Notes: a model not told the origin generated them from the sequence alone. Counted from the first letter of the stretch, positions 36,795-45,997 are shown. The stretch: 64,000 nt of DNA from Humibacillus sp. DSM 29435 (GCF_001758225.1 NZ_MAST01000001.1:248001-312000); one strand, 5' to 3'. A program made the numbers and translations.

Positions 36795-37951
36795 CGGTCT
36801 GGAACGACCTCGTCGGCCAGGAGCCGACCATCGCCACCCTCTCGCGGGCTGTCGCCGACGAGACGGCGATGACCCACGCCTGGCTGTTCACCGGCCCCCC
36901 GGGGTCTGGACGGTCGACGGCAGCCCGCGCGTTCGCGGCCGCCCTCCAGTGCCCCGACGGTGGGTGCGGCACGTGCATCGAATGTCGCACCGCCCTCGAC
37001 GGCTCCCACGCCGACGTCAAGGTCGTCTCGACCCAGGGCCTGTCGATCAAGGTCGCCGAGATGCGCGAGCTCGTGCAGGAGGCAGCCCTGCGACCGTCGG
37101 TCGGTCGCTGGCGCGTCATCATCATCGAGGACGCCGACCGGCTCACCGCCTACAGCGACGCGCCCGCCAACGCCCTCCTCAAGGCGCTCGAGGAGCCGAC
37201 GCCGCGAACGGTGTGGATGCTGTGCGCCCCGAGCCTCGAAGACGTCATCATCACCATCCGGTCGCGATCGCGCCACGTGCGGTTGCGCACCCCCGCGATC
37301 GCGGCGGTCGCCGAGCTGTTGCAGCGTCGTGACGGAGCCGACCCGGCCATGGCGCTCTACGCCGCCCGCGCCGCCCAGTCGCACGTCGGGCTGGCGCGTC
37401 GGCTCGCCCGTGACGAGGGCGCCCGCATCCGCCGGCACGACGTCATCTCGATGGCGACGAAGATCGTCGGGGTAGGGGATGCCATCGGCGCCGCGGCCGA
37501 TCTCGCCCAGATCGCCGACGAGGAGTCGAGCGCGAGTGGTGCCGAGCGCGATGCCGCTGAGCGGGCTCGGCTGCTCGAGCTGCTCGGTGCCGACCCGACC
37601 GCGCGCACTCAGCCACCCCACATCCGGTCGCAGGTCAGCGCGCTCGAGAAGGAGCAGAAGACCCGGGCCACCCGGTTCGCCCGCGACATGATCGACCGCT
37701 CGCTCGTCGACCTCACCTCGATCTACCGCGACGCCCTCGTCACGTCGCTGGGCTCCGGTGTGGCGCTGGTCAACCCTGACGCGATCGACAAGGTGCGGGC
37801 GCTGGCCGGCGTCTTCTCCCCTGAGGGTCTGCTCGCGGCGATGGACGCCATCAACGAGGCGCGCGACCGCATCAACGCCAACGTGCCCCCGCTGCTCGCG
37901 CTCGAGGCCATGGCCCTGCAGCTACGGGTGCCCCGAGACCTCGGCGCCTGA
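36791..37951 (+). CDS. holB: DNA polymerase III subunit delta-prime
   Basis: 386-residue clamp-loader subunit of the replicative polymerase. The AAA+ P-loop is GPPGSGRST at residues 35-43, with arginine where ATP-hydrolysing loaders have lysine; this fits a structural delta-prime role. The zinc module has cysteines at 54, 59, 62 and 65. IIIEDADRLTAYSDAPANALLKALEEP follows as the Walker B and sensor region. The C-terminal half is helical, as usual for the clamp-loader collar. ATGA overlap with tmk makes a two-gene operon; the aminopeptidase genes start 141 bases later. Confidence 0.95.
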   Translation: MTVWNDLVGQEPTIATLSRAVADETAMTHAWLFTGPPGSGRSTAARAFAAALQCPDGGCGTCIECRTALDGSHADVKVVSTQGLSIKVAEMRELVQEAALRPSVGRWRVIIIEDADRLTAYSDAPANALLKALEEPTPRTVWMLCAPSLEDVIITIRSRSRHVRLRTPAIAAVAELLQRRDGADPAMALYAARAAQSHVGLARRLARDEGARIRRHDVISMATKIVGVGDAIGAAADLAQIADEESSASGAERDAAERARLLELLGADPTARTQPPHIRSQVSALEKEQKTRATRFARDMIDRSLVDLTSIYRDALVTSLGSGVALVNPDAIDKVRALAGVFSPEGLLAAMDAINEARDRINANVPPLLALEAMALQLRVPRDLGA

Positions 37952-37988
37952 CCCTCCCCGTCGGGTGAGGCTCGGGAGCCAGGTCGAC

Positions 37989-38036
37989 GTCTCCATGTCT
38001 CCATGTCTCCATGTCTCGATGTCTTGACGTCTCGAT
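37989..38036. repeat. Six 8-bp tandem repeats
   Basis: Three perfect GTCTCCAT units followed by GTCTCGAT, GTCTTGAC and GTCTCGAT occupy 48 bases between holB and the next start. This is a possible variable-number locus upstream of an exported hydrolase. Confidence 0.8.
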
Positions 38037-38092
38037 GTCGCAGCCACCCGCCGAGTCGGCGCCGAACGACGTCGCGGGTTACGGTTTCGGGC

Positions 38093-39634
38093 ATGAGTCT
38101 CCGGTCGCGCACCCGCGCCGTCGTCGTCGCGGTCGCGGTGGCGACGGTGCTGTCGTCGGCGGGCGCCTGCACCACCTCGGGCCCCGACCCGGTGGCCCCC
38201 ACCGTCGTCGCGCCGCCTGCGACGGCCGCGCCTGACGCGGCGCTCAGCACGTTCTACGACCAACAGCTGACGTGGCAGGCCTGCGCGACGTTCGAGTGCG
38301 CCGACCTGCGCGTGCCCATCGACTACGCGAAGCCGGCTGACGGTCAGATCGACCTCAAAGTGCTCCGGGTCAAGGCACGCGACCAGGGCAAACGGCTCGG
38401 CTCCCTCGTGGTCAACCCCGGTGGCCCGGGCGGGTCGGGGGTCGACTATGCCGCGAACGCCGATGCGATCGTCGGCGACTCGGTGCGTCGCTACTACGAC
38501 GTGGTCGGGTTCGACCCGCGCGGGGTGGGGAGGTCGGCTCCGGTCGACTGCCTCTCCGACCGCCAGCTCGACGCCTTTCTCGGCACCGACCCCACTCCCG
38601 ACAACCGGGCCGAGGAGCAGCAGCTGCTCGTCGAGGCCAAGGACATGGCGGCCGGCTGCGAGCAGAAGAACGCCAAGCTGCTGCCCCACCTGTCGACCGA
38701 GGACGCTGCGAAGGACATGGACGTGCTGCGGGCCGCGCTCGGCGACCCGCAGCTGAACTACCTGGGCAAGTCGTACGGCACCTTCCTCGGCTCGACCTAC
38801 GCGGGCCTCTTTCCACAGCGGGTCGGTCGGTTCGTGCTCGACGGGGTGGTGCCCCCTGACCTGACGAGCGCCGAGCTGGGCCTCGGTCAGGCCCAGGGTT
38901 TCGAGCTGGCCACCCGGTCGTACGTGCAGAGCTGTGTCGACGGTGGCGACTGCATCCTCGGTGGTTCCGTCGACGAGGGCATGCAGTGGATCCGCACCTT
39001 CCTCAAGGGCCTCGACGCCAAGCCGTTGCCGTCCGGCGACTCGGCGGTGCCCGAGCTGAACGAGGCGTGGGCCTCTCTCGGCCTGGGCCAGGCCCTCTAC
39101 GACGAGGGGTCGTGGGGCATCCTCACCGACGCCCTCACAGAGGCGAAGGCGGGCAGCGGCGTCGGCCTGATGAGGCTCGCCGACCAGTACGCCGACCGCG
39201 ACCCGGGCGGGAAGTACACCGGCAACCTGCTCGAGGTCATCTACGCCGTCAACTGCCTCGACCGGCCCGACAGCCCCGACCTCTCGGCCTACGAGCAGTA
39301 CGCCAAGGACTTCTCCAAGACCGCGCCGACCTGGGGCCCTTTCCTGGCCTGGGGCGCCCTGCCGTGCGGCGTCTGGCCGGTCAAGGGTGGCACGCCACCG
39401 CACACGATCTCGGCTGAGGGCAGCAACACGATCGTCGTGGTCGGCACCACCCGCGACCCGGCCACCATCTACGAGTGGAGCAAGCGGTTGCGTGACCAGC
39501 TGAGCAACGCCGTGCTCGTCTCACGTGACGGTGACGGTCACACTGCCTACCGGCGGGGCAACGCCTGCGTCGACTCGGCGATCGACTCCTACTACGTGCA
39601 GGGCACCACCCCCAAGGACGGACTTCAATGTTGA
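38093..39634 (+). CDS. Tripeptidyl-aminopeptidase-like alpha/beta hydrolase, lipoprotein
   Basis: 513-residue exported hydrolase of the Tap/SlpD-E group. An N-terminal signal ends SSAGAC, a plausible lipobox, followed by a Pro/Ala-rich linker. The hydrolase begins with the LVVNPGGPGGSG oxyanion region. The nucleophile is Ser227 in GKSYG, and GDGHTAYRRGNACVDSAIDSY carries the catalytic His near the C terminus. Tap-like enzymes release N-terminal tripeptides from proteins outside the cell. The ATG before SLRSRTRAV is the natural signal-peptide start. It overlaps the next, paralogous gene by seven bases. Confidence 0.92.
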   Translation: MSLRSRTRAVVVAVAVATVLSSAGACTTSGPDPVAPTVVAPPATAAPDAALSTFYDQQLTWQACATFECADLRVPIDYAKPADGQIDLKVLRVKARDQGKRLGSLVVNPGGPGGSGVDYAANADAIVGDSVRRYYDVVGFDPRGVGRSAPVDCLSDRQLDAFLGTDPTPDNRAEEQQLLVEAKDMAAGCEQKNAKLLPHLSTEDAAKDMDVLRAALGDPQLNYLGKSYGTFLGSTYAGLFPQRVGRFVLDGVVPPDLTSAELGLGQAQGFELATRSYVQSCVDGGDCILGGSVDEGMQWIRTFLKGLDAKPLPSGDSAVPELNEAWASLGLGQALYDEGSWGILTDALTEAKAGSGVGLMRLADQYADRDPGGKYTGNLLEVIYAVNCLDRPDSPDLSAYEQYAKDFSKTAPTWGPFLAWGALPCGVWPVKGGTPPHTISAEGSNTIVVVGTTRDPATIYEWSKRLRDQLSNAVLVSRDGDGHTAYRRGNACVDSAIDSYYVQGTTPKDGLQC

Positions 39635-41493
39635 ACGACGACCACGAGGCAGAGCCCGTTCCGCACGACCTGCCGCAGGGGCCACACCCGACCCAGCCGT
39701 ATGCGGCCGTGCCGCCGCAGTACACGCCACCGGTACCGCCCTCGCGCAGGCCCGACTCCGCGCCGAGCTCGGGGAGCCAACGGCCACCGGATGCCGGTTC
39801 GTCACCAGGCCGTGTCGCCGTCGGCGTCGCCGGTCTGCGCACCCGACGGTCGTTCCCCGTCGTGACGGTCGGGGTGGTTGTCGCGCTGCTCGCTGTCGTC
39901 GCGTTCGCGGTCTGGCGCATCGGAGACATCGGCGGGTCGACGCCGGTTGCCGGCCCCACCGCATCCGTCACCCCTCTTGCGGCGCCTGCGACGACCGGCA
40001 CCGTGCCGACCCCGACGTCACCCACTCCTTCGACGAGTAGCACGACGACGGCCGACTGGGCGCCTGCCCTCAGCGCGTTCTACACGCAGCCGGTCTCATG
40101 GTCGAGGTGCTCCGACAAGACGAAGCACCAGTGCGCCACGATCGCGGTGCCGGTCGACTACGCCAAGCCCGACGGCGACCGGTTCGAGCTGGCGCTGCGC
40201 AAGGTGTCGGCCCCCAACCCGTCGAAGCAGATCGGGTCGCTGCTCATCAACCCCGGCGGGCCGGGCGGCTCGGGAACCGAGTACGCGCAGTACGCCTCGT
40301 TCGTCTTCAGCCCCCAGGTGCGCGCGTCCTACGACATCATCGGGTTCGACCCTCGGGGCATCGGTCAGTCGAGCCCGGTCGGTTGCCTGATCGACAACGA
40401 CATGGACCTGCTGTTCGCCGACGACCCCACGCCCGACACCCCCGCCGAGAAGGCGAAGCTGCTGGCTGACGCGGATGCCGTCACGGCGCGGTGTGCCGTC
40501 AAGGGGGGCGAGCGGGCCCGGCACATGAGCACGGCCGAGGTCGCCCGAGACATGGACGTCATCCGGGTGCTCGTGGGCGACCAGAAGCTCAACTACTTCG
40601 GCGTCTCCTACGGCACCATGCTCGGGGCGCTCTACGCCGACCAGTTCCCGCAGAAGGTCGGCCGCTTCGTGCTCGACTCGGCCATCTCGCCGAACCAGAC
40701 GCAGACGCAGGAGATGACCTACGACATCCAGGGCTTCGAGAGCTCGATCGACGCCTTCACCGACTGGTGCGTGGCCCGCAGCGACTGCGCGCTCGGCACC
40801 GACCGGTCGGCCGCCCGGGGCAAGATCGTCACCCTGCTCGACGAGGTGGAGAAGAACGGCCTGCGCACGTCGAAGCCGGGGCTCGAGACGATCGGTGAGG
40901 GCTGGGCCAGCTTCGGCATCTTCATGTGCCTCTACTCCGAGCAGAGCTGGCCGACCCTCAACCAGGGCCTGCGCGAAGCGCTCTCGGGCCGCGGCGACAC
41001 CCTGCTGACGCAGGCGATGACGGTCGTGGGGCGCGACGCCTCAGGGCAGTTCGCCGCCTCGTCGTACCTGCAGGCGATGATCCCGGTGCGTTGCGCAGAC
41101 TGGCCACGTAGCCCCCAGACCCCCGCGCTGGCAGCCGAGGAGGCCACGGCGAAGGCAGCGCACCCGCTGTGGGCCCGGATGACCGGTGAGCTCTACGACA
41201 ACTGCAAGAGCTGGCCCGCGGCCGGTCGGACGCCGAAGGGCAAGACGCTTGCGGTGGGGGCGGCCCCGATCCTGGTCATCGGCAACCTGCGTGACCCGGC
41301 CACCCCGATCGGCGGCACGAAGCAGCTCGCCGCAGATCTCGACTCCGGCACTCTGGTGACGTCCGACCATGACGGACACGGCACCTACTACGCCGGCAGC
41401 GCGTGCGTGGACTCAGCCGTCGACGGCTATCTGAACCAGGGCGTCGTGCCCAGGAACGGTCTCGCCTGCGGACCGTCGCCCGCTGTTCCCTGA
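39628..41493 (+). CDS. Tripeptidyl-aminopeptidase-like alpha/beta hydrolase, membrane-anchored
   Basis: 621-residue paralogue of the preceding gene. A cytoplasmic Pro-rich N terminus of about 75 residues is followed by one transmembrane helix (FPVVTVGVVVALLAVVAFAV), a Ser/Thr/Pro linker and the hydrolase. LLINPGGPGGSG, the nucleophile Ser327 in GVSYG, and SDHDGHGTYYAGSACVDSAV give the catalytic residues. It differs from its neighbour mainly in using a transmembrane anchor instead of a lipobox. The start overlaps the preceding stop, so both are probably made together. A small hairpin follows its stop codon. Confidence 0.92.
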   Translation: MLNDDHEAEPVPHDLPQGPHPTQPYAAVPPQYTPPVPPSRRPDSAPSSGSQRPPDAGSSPGRVAVGVAGLRTRRSFPVVTVGVVVALLAVVAFAVWRIGDIGGSTPVAGPTASVTPLAAPATTGTVPTPTSPTPSTSSTTTADWAPALSAFYTQPVSWSRCSDKTKHQCATIAVPVDYAKPDGDRFELALRKVSAPNPSKQIGSLLINPGGPGGSGTEYAQYASFVFSPQVRASYDIIGFDPRGIGQSSPVGCLIDNDMDLLFADDPTPDTPAEKAKLLADADAVTARCAVKGGERARHMSTAEVARDMDVIRVLVGDQKLNYFGVSYGTMLGALYADQFPQKVGRFVLDSAISPNQTQTQEMTYDIQGFESSIDAFTDWCVARSDCALGTDRSAARGKIVTLLDEVEKNGLRTSKPGLETIGEGWASFGIFMCLYSEQSWPTLNQGLREALSGRGDTLLTQAMTVVGRDASGQFAASSYLQAMIPVRCADWPRSPQTPALAAEEATAKAAHPLWARMTGELYDNCKSWPAAGRTPKGKTLAVGAAPILVIGNLRDPATPIGGTKQLAADLDSGTLVTSDHDGHGTYYAGSACVDSAVDGYLNQGVVPRNGLACGPSPAVP

Positions 41494-41507
41494 CCGCCAC
41501 ACGGCGG
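41494..41507 (+). terminator. Short hairpin directly after hydrolase stop
   Basis: CCGCC-ACAC-GGCGG begins at the base after the stop codon. It is short and lacks a U-run, in the 178-base gap between convergent genes. No other feature is seen in that gap. Confidence 0.4.
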
Positions 41508-41671
41508 GCCCTGATACGGGTCTGCCCTTCGACGGACTGGAGGCGCACCCGCTCAACGACCGCCATCAACCGGCCGAGCGTCCAGCGCAACGATGCCGGC
41601 ACCTACTCGTCGCCGGGCTTCGCGAGACAGCGAGGGTCGCTGCAGCAGTCGGCGCGGGAGCCTTGGCCGTC

Positions 41672-42319
41672 TCAGATGCGGCCGGTCTCGTGGGCCCACA
41701 TGGCGACCTCCACGCGGTTTCGGGCGCCAAGCTTTCTCATGAGGCTGGCCAGGTGGGCCTTGACGGTGCTCGGGGTGATGTACAGCTCGCTGGCGATCTC
41801 GTTGTTGGTGCGTCCTCGGGCTACCGGTACGAGGACCTGTTCTTCGCGGGCGGTGAGCGGCTCTATCGGCTGTTTCGGTGGTGAGGTCTGTGTGTGGGCG
41901 AATGCTGCGAGCAGGCGGACCGTCACGCTGGGTGCGATCAGTGCGTCTCCGTCGGCGGCGGCGTGGATCGCCTGGGTCAGCAGGGCGGGGCCGGCGTCTT
42001 TGAGCAGGAACCCGCGGGCGCCGGCCTTGAGTGCGCCGTGGACGTACTCATCAAGGTCGAAGGTGGTGATGACCACGATGGGCAGGGGGTCGACGACGTC
42101 GGGGCCGGCGAGTCGACGGGTGGCTTCGATGCCGTCCATCAGCGGCATCCGGATGTCGAACAGGCCCACGTCGGGGCGCAGCCGGAGCGCCAGGCGAACT
42201 GCTTCGCGCCCGTCGGCGGCCGCGCCGACCACGTCGATGTCGGGTTGGGCGTCGAGCAGCATCGTCAGCCCGGTGCGCACGATGGGCTGGTCGTCGGCGA
42301 TGAGAACCTTGATGCTCAT
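41672..42319 (-). CDS. NarL/LuxR-type response regulator
   Basis: 215-residue two-component response regulator. The receiver domain has the acidic pair DD at residues 9-10 and the phosphoacceptor Asp55 in GLFDIRMP. The C-terminal LuxR helix-turn-helix spans about residues 150-210 (LTAREEQVLVPVARGRTNNEIASELYIT and VKAHLASLMRKLGARNRVE). Its start overlaps the end of the histidine kinase gene by four bases, so it is cognate to that kinase. The targets are unknown; the divergently oriented DUF6326 gene beyond the kinase is one candidate. Confidence 0.94.
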   Translation of the reverse strand: MSIKVLIADDQPIVRTGLTMLLDAQPDIDVVGAAADGREAVRLALRLRPDVGLFDIRMPLMDGIEATRRLAGPDVVDPLPIVVITTFDLDEYVHGALKAGARGFLLKDAGPALLTQAIHAAADGDALIAPSVTVRLLAAFAHTQTSPPKQPIEPLTAREEQVLVPVARGRTNNEIASELYITPSTVKAHLASLMRKLGARNRVEVAMWAHETGRI

Positions 42320-43464
42320 CGTGGCATCCCGGTTCGGGGCAGGATCGCTTCGACCCGCCAGCCCCGCTCGACGGTGGGGCCGGCGTCGAAGGTGCCACCG
42401 AGCAGGGTGGCGCGCTCGTGCATGCCCACCAGGCCGTAGCCCGCTGGGCCGCGGCCGCCGGCCCCGGAGGAGCCGTCGTCGTCGACGGTCAGTCTTACCC
42501 GGTCGGCGTCTGCTGTGACGGCCACGGTGACCTGGGTCGCGTGGCGGGCGTGCCGTCGAGCATTGGTGATGGACTCCTGGGCCAGGCGGTAGATCGCGGC
42601 CCCGACCGCCGGGCTGAGGTCGTCGAACTCGCCTGAGAGCGTCACCTCGACGCAGGGCCGCGTCAGGCCATCGGTGGCGAGCTGCTCAACCTCGGCCATG
42701 CCGGGTTGCGGTTCGAACTCCGCGTGCTGCGAGGCGCGGAGCACGCCGACGATGGCGCGCAGCTCGGTGAGGGTGCGGGTCGCCGCGTCCTCGATGGTGG
42801 CCAGGGCCTCGATGGCCTGCTCGGGATGGGATGCCGCGACGGCGCGGCCTGCTTGAGCCTGGATGGCGATACCCGACACGTGATGGGCCACGGTGTCGTG
42901 AAGCTCGCGAGCGAGCTGTTCACGTTCGCGAGCCCTGGCCTGGTCGATGTCGCGGATGCGGACTCTCGCGCCGTACCGGGTCGCGGTGCCGAGCGCTGCG
43001 GCGCACAGGAAGAACGCGTAGCCGGCAACCACCTCCGCCAGGCCGGCCGGGTTGGCGACGAGGGTGATGGGTAGCCAGACCAGGATGACACCGAGGCCGC
43101 TTGCGGCCTCGCGACCGGAGCCCCACCGGAACAGGGCGTAGGTCAGCACCAGGGTGGCCGAGACACTTGAGGGCAGAGCGCCTTGCGACCCGGTGAGGAT
43201 TCTGACGAGGTCGACCACGGTCAATGTTCCGAAGGCGACCGCGACCGCGACGAGCGGTTGCTGGCGTCGCCAGAGCAGGGGGGTGACGACCACGATCACG
43301 GCGAGCAGCAGCAGCGGGCGCGGCGCCAGATCCTCACCCAGCACGGCCTCCAGCACGGACCAGCAGATCAGAGCGGCGACCAGGGCCCAGTCTCGACGCC
43401 CCCTGCCCGGGGGGTCCGCCGGTCGAGGTTCGGCCCACAGCGAGCGGAGTGCGTCGGTGGCCAT
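42316..43464 (-). CDS. Sensor histidine kinase, NarL-partner type
   Basis: 382-residue membrane histidine kinase. The N-terminal 165 residues hold five or six transmembrane helices with no large extracytoplasmic domain, so it probably senses a membrane-associated signal. The HisKA_3 dimerisation box RELARELHD-type sequence places the phosphorylated histidine at His189 (ELHDTVAHHVSG). The ATPase domain is recognised by ITNARRHARHATQV and the glycine-rich GYGLVGMHERATLLGG. It is the first gene of a two-gene operon with the response regulator. It is comparable to the Streptomyces-type DesK/NarL family kinases. Confidence 0.92.
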   Translation of the reverse strand: MATDALRSLWAEPRPADPPGRGRRDWALVAALICWSVLEAVLGEDLAPRPLLLLAVIVVVTPLLWRRQQPLVAVAVAFGTLTVVDLVRILTGSQGALPSSVSATLVLTYALFRWGSGREAASGLGVILVWLPITLVANPAGLAEVVAGYAFFLCAAALGTATRYGARVRIRDIDQARAREREQLARELHDTVAHHVSGIAIQAQAGRAVAASHPEQAIEALATIEDAATRTLTELRAIVGVLRASQHAEFEPQPGMAEVEQLATDGLTRPCVEVTLSGEFDDLSPAVGAAIYRLAQESITNARRHARHATQVTVAVTADADRVRLTVDDDGSSGAGGRGPAGYGLVGMHERATLLGGTFDAGPTVERGWRVEAILPRTGMPR

Positions 43465-43625
43465 CTGATCAGCCTAGGCAAGCCGCGTGGTCGGTGTACT
43501 GGCCGAAAGTACGAGAGCACGGCTGTGCCCGCGGCCAGGTCAGTTCAGGCTTCTGGGCTGATGTGCCCGCCGCCGCCGGCCGTGATGGTGGAAGCACCCA
43601 CCCAACCAGATCAAGGAGCAACCTG

Positions 43626-44123
43626 ATGAGAACGCCTCAATCGCACACCGCGCTGGAAGATCTGCGCATGCCCGTGCAGGCCAAGATGGCTGCCGCATGG
43701 ACCAGCTTGATGTTCCTCGTCATCTACGTCGACTACTACCACCTCTACCAGCCCGGCGCCATCGACCAGATCCGGGGTGGCCGCATCTTTGAGTTCGACA
43801 TCACTCCGACGTTGATGACCATATTCCTCGTGGTCATTGGGATCCCGGCCCTGATGGTGATGCTCTCCATCACGCTGCCCGCCCGGGTGAACCGCGCCAC
43901 GAACCTCGTGGTGGCATCGATCTATATCCCGGTCATGGTGTTCAACGCGGCAGGGACGTCCTGGGACTGGGCCTTCTACTACGGCCTTCACATCGGGCTC
44001 GAGGTGCTGCTGCTGGCCTTCATCCTGCGCTCCGCCTGGGCCTGGCCGCGCCGCACCGCCTCGCCGGCGACCCTCGCCGCCGGCCTCGACAACGAGCCAC
44101 GCCGCACGCGGCAGCAGGCCTGA
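43626..44123 (+). CDS. DUF6326 family membrane protein
   Basis: 165-residue integral membrane protein with four transmembrane segments. The start LEDLRMPVQAKMAAAWTSLMF and the middle VNRATNLVVASIYIP are typical of DUF6326. FDITPTLMTIFLVVIGIPALM and YYGLHIGLEVLLLAFILRSAW are further hydrophobic blocks. Function is unknown. The ATG has AAGGAG eight bases upstream. The gene diverges from the two-component system 161 bases away, a common arrangement for a regulator and its target, but that link is inference. Confidence 0.8.
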   Translation: MRTPQSHTALEDLRMPVQAKMAAAWTSLMFLVIYVDYYHLYQPGAIDQIRGGRIFEFDITPTLMTIFLVVIGIPALMVMLSITLPARVNRATNLVVASIYIPVMVFNAAGTSWDWAFYYGLHIGLEVLLLAFILRSAWAWPRRTASPATLAAGLDNEPRRTRQQA

Positions 44124-44240
44124 CTGCCGCGCGGAAGGTGTCTCCCCGCTCGCGTTCCGCGCGGGAGCGGGTCTCACGATCGTTGGCTCTGGACAGCTCG
44201 ACGGCGTCGTGGTCGATTTCTCCCGGCCTGCGCCTCTGCG

Positions 44241-44246
44241 TATACT
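44241..44246 (+). promoter_or_regulatory. tRNA promoter -10 box
   Basis: TATACT, a near-perfect -10 hexamer, ends 42 bases before the mature tRNA. The matching -35 is weak. No other promoter-like AT-rich patch is seen in the 165-base gap. Confidence 0.5.
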
Positions 44247-44288
44247 CGCTGTCCGTGCCAGTCGCTCTCGCCAGCGGCTGGACACGTT

Positions 44289-44365
44289 GCCGCTTTAGCT
44301 CAGTCGGCCAGAGCGATTCACTCGTAATGAATAGGTCATCGGTTCGATTCCGATAAGCGGCTCCA
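44289..44365 (+). tRNA. tRNA-Thr (anticodon CGT)
   Basis: A complete cloverleaf is seen. The acceptor stem GCCGCTT pairs with AAGCGGC, the D arm is GCTC/GAGC, the anticodon stem ATTCA/TGAAT holds loop CTCGTAA, the variable loop is AGGTC, and the T arm ATCGG/CCGAT holds TTCGATT. The discriminator is T, and CCA is encoded at 44363-44365. Anticodon CGT reads ACG threonine codons. A tRNA-Thr near holB and the Tap-like genes is usual in related actinobacteria. Confidence 0.97.
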
Positions 44366-44474
44366 CAACAGCACGCCGACGCCTCCGCCTTCGTGGCGGG
44401 GGCGTTTCTGCTGCCCCGACTGGGTGGCGGTACCCGCAGCGACGCGGCGGGCGGCGGGCGTCAGCGGCATCCGA

Positions 44475-44510
44475 GAAGGGCCCCGTCCGCCTGAGCGGGA
44501 GGGGCCCTTC
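44475..44510. terminator. Strong bidirectional hairpin
   Basis: GAAGGGCCCC pairs perfectly with GGGGCCCTTC, and an inner CCGC/GCGG stem closes the loop. It lies about 110 bases after the tRNA and 72 bases before the end of the convergent secreted-protein gene, so it can terminate both. The remaining bases of the 216-base gap hold nothing recognised. Confidence 0.8.
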
Positions 44511-44581
44511 TGGGCGAGCGGCTGCGGATCGTTGCTCGTGGCCCGTGCTCGTGGCCCGTAGAAAACGGCCCGCGGCTCGGC

Positions 44582-45997
44582 TCAGCGGGTCTGGGCGCGC
44601 CCACCGCTCGGAACACGCGCCGTCAGGCCACCCGACTGCTCACGCTCGGCCGCGACTGAGCGCCGTGCACCGGGGGCCGGGGTCGCCTCGTAGTACTCCA
44701 TCGTGCCGGTGACGTCGATGATGACGTCGGTCGAGCCGGAACCGTTGAACACCTTGAAGGCGTTGGTGCTGGCCACGCCCACCATGGCCATGCTGGCCGC
44801 GATCGTGCCCTTGGCCGGGTTGAGGTTGCTCACGGCCGGACGGGGCACCCCGCTGAGGCTGCTCCACAACGTCAGGTAGGTGTCTGCGGTCGGCAGCACC
44901 CCGGTGACGTTGGCGACGATCGCGCCGGTGTCTGGCCCGGCGACGGTTGACGGGGTGGCGACGGTCTTGGTCTGACCCGCGCCGAGCTTGGTCATTCCCT
45001 TGCCGACGCGGGTGTCGACGATCCGCTTGGGGTCGATGCTCTTGAACCGCAGTCCCAGACCCGAGGTGTCGTCGTCGAAGAAGCCGACCACGTCGACGAT
45101 GACGTGAGAGCTGCCCTTGCTGACGTTGTCGATGTCGAAGGCCTTGACCGGGTAGTCGGCGCAGTCGGTGCAGGTTCTGACGGGGACGACCGCCATGTTG
45201 GGGGTTGTCTGCTTCGGCAGGTAGTTGACCGTCGACGTGCCCGGGCGGTTGTCGCTGTCGCCGGCCCAGGCCGTGAGGTAGCCGGGCGCCGTGGGCGCCA
45301 CCGAGGTGATGTTCACGGCGACCGCCTTGACGTGCAGGCTGTACTCCGGCCCGATGTCGAGCGGAACGGTGAGGTACTTCCCGCTGGGGAGGGGGCTCTT
45401 GCCCCACTCCGCGGTACGGGTGTCGACGGCGCGGAAGGGTTCGAAGCGCTGGTAGGAGCCGTAGCTGCCGGCGGTCGCCGTCGTCGACCCGCTCAGGTAG
45501 TAGCCGGTGACGTCGGCGAGCACGTGGGTGGAGCCGGTCGCGTTGCGAATGCTCAGCTTTCCGCCGCTGCCGAGGGGGACGGTGACGAGGTTGGCGCGCG
45601 TGCCGCCCTTGCCGAAGTTGACGCTCGAGGTGCCCGGGAACGCCCTGCCGGCCGGGTAGGCGGCCAGGTAGCCCGCGGCCGTCGGGTTGACGGCCGTGAG
45701 GTTGAGCACGACAGCTGACACGCCGGATGCCGGCACGCCCCCGCGACCGCTGACCTGCAGGCTCACGGTGGCTCCGGGCCCGACCGGAGACGTGGTGGTG
45801 ACACCGTTCTTCGAGCGAGTGTCGAGGATGCGGGCCGGTCTGACGGAGGTGTAGGCGCCAGTGGTGGCAGTGGTGGCAGTGGTGGCACTGGTGGCGGTCG
45901 GGCTCGCCGCGGGGACCGGCGATGCGGTGGCGACCGCCAGGGGGCTCGCGGCCAGGGTGAGCGCGGCGGTGGCGCCGAGCAGGATCGACGTGCGCAT
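44582..45997 (-). CDS. Secreted protein with three internal R-I-x-DTR repeats
   Basis: 471-residue exported protein of unknown function. A signal peptide (about 28 residues, ending ATAS) and a Thr/Ala-rich linker precede three tandem domains of about 120 residues. Each starts with RILDTR, RAVDTR or RIVDTR, and each contains a hydrophobic strand followed by an A.GYL or TYLTLW-type segment. Each ends with a STHVLADVTGYY, SSHVIVDVVGFF or STDVIIDVTGTM strand. This repeat family is common in secreted actinobacterial proteins, sometimes fused to cell-wall amidases; no enzymatic residues are seen here. The ATG before RTSILLGA is the natural signal start. A surface or glycan-binding role is a guess. 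Confidence 0.82.
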   Translation of the reverse strand: MRTSILLGATAALTLAASPLAVATASPVPAASPTATSATTATTATTGAYTSVRPARILDTRSKNGVTTTSPVGPGATVSLQVSGRGGVPASGVSAVVLNLTAVNPTAAGYLAAYPAGRAFPGTSSVNFGKGGTRANLVTVPLGSGGKLSIRNATGSTHVLADVTGYYLSGSTTATAGSYGSYQRFEPFRAVDTRTAEWGKSPLPSGKYLTVPLDIGPEYSLHVKAVAVNITSVAPTAPGYLTAWAGDSDNRPGTSTVNYLPKQTTPNMAVVPVRTCTDCADYPVKAFDIDNVSKGSSHVIVDVVGFFDDDTSGLGLRFKSIDPKRIVDTRVGKGMTKLGAGQTKTVATPSTVAGPDTGAIVANVTGVLPTADTYLTLWSSLSGVPRPAVSNLNPAKGTIAASMAMVGVASTNAFKVFNGSGSTDVIIDVTGTMEYYEATPAPGARRSVAAEREQSGGLTARVPSGGRAQTR

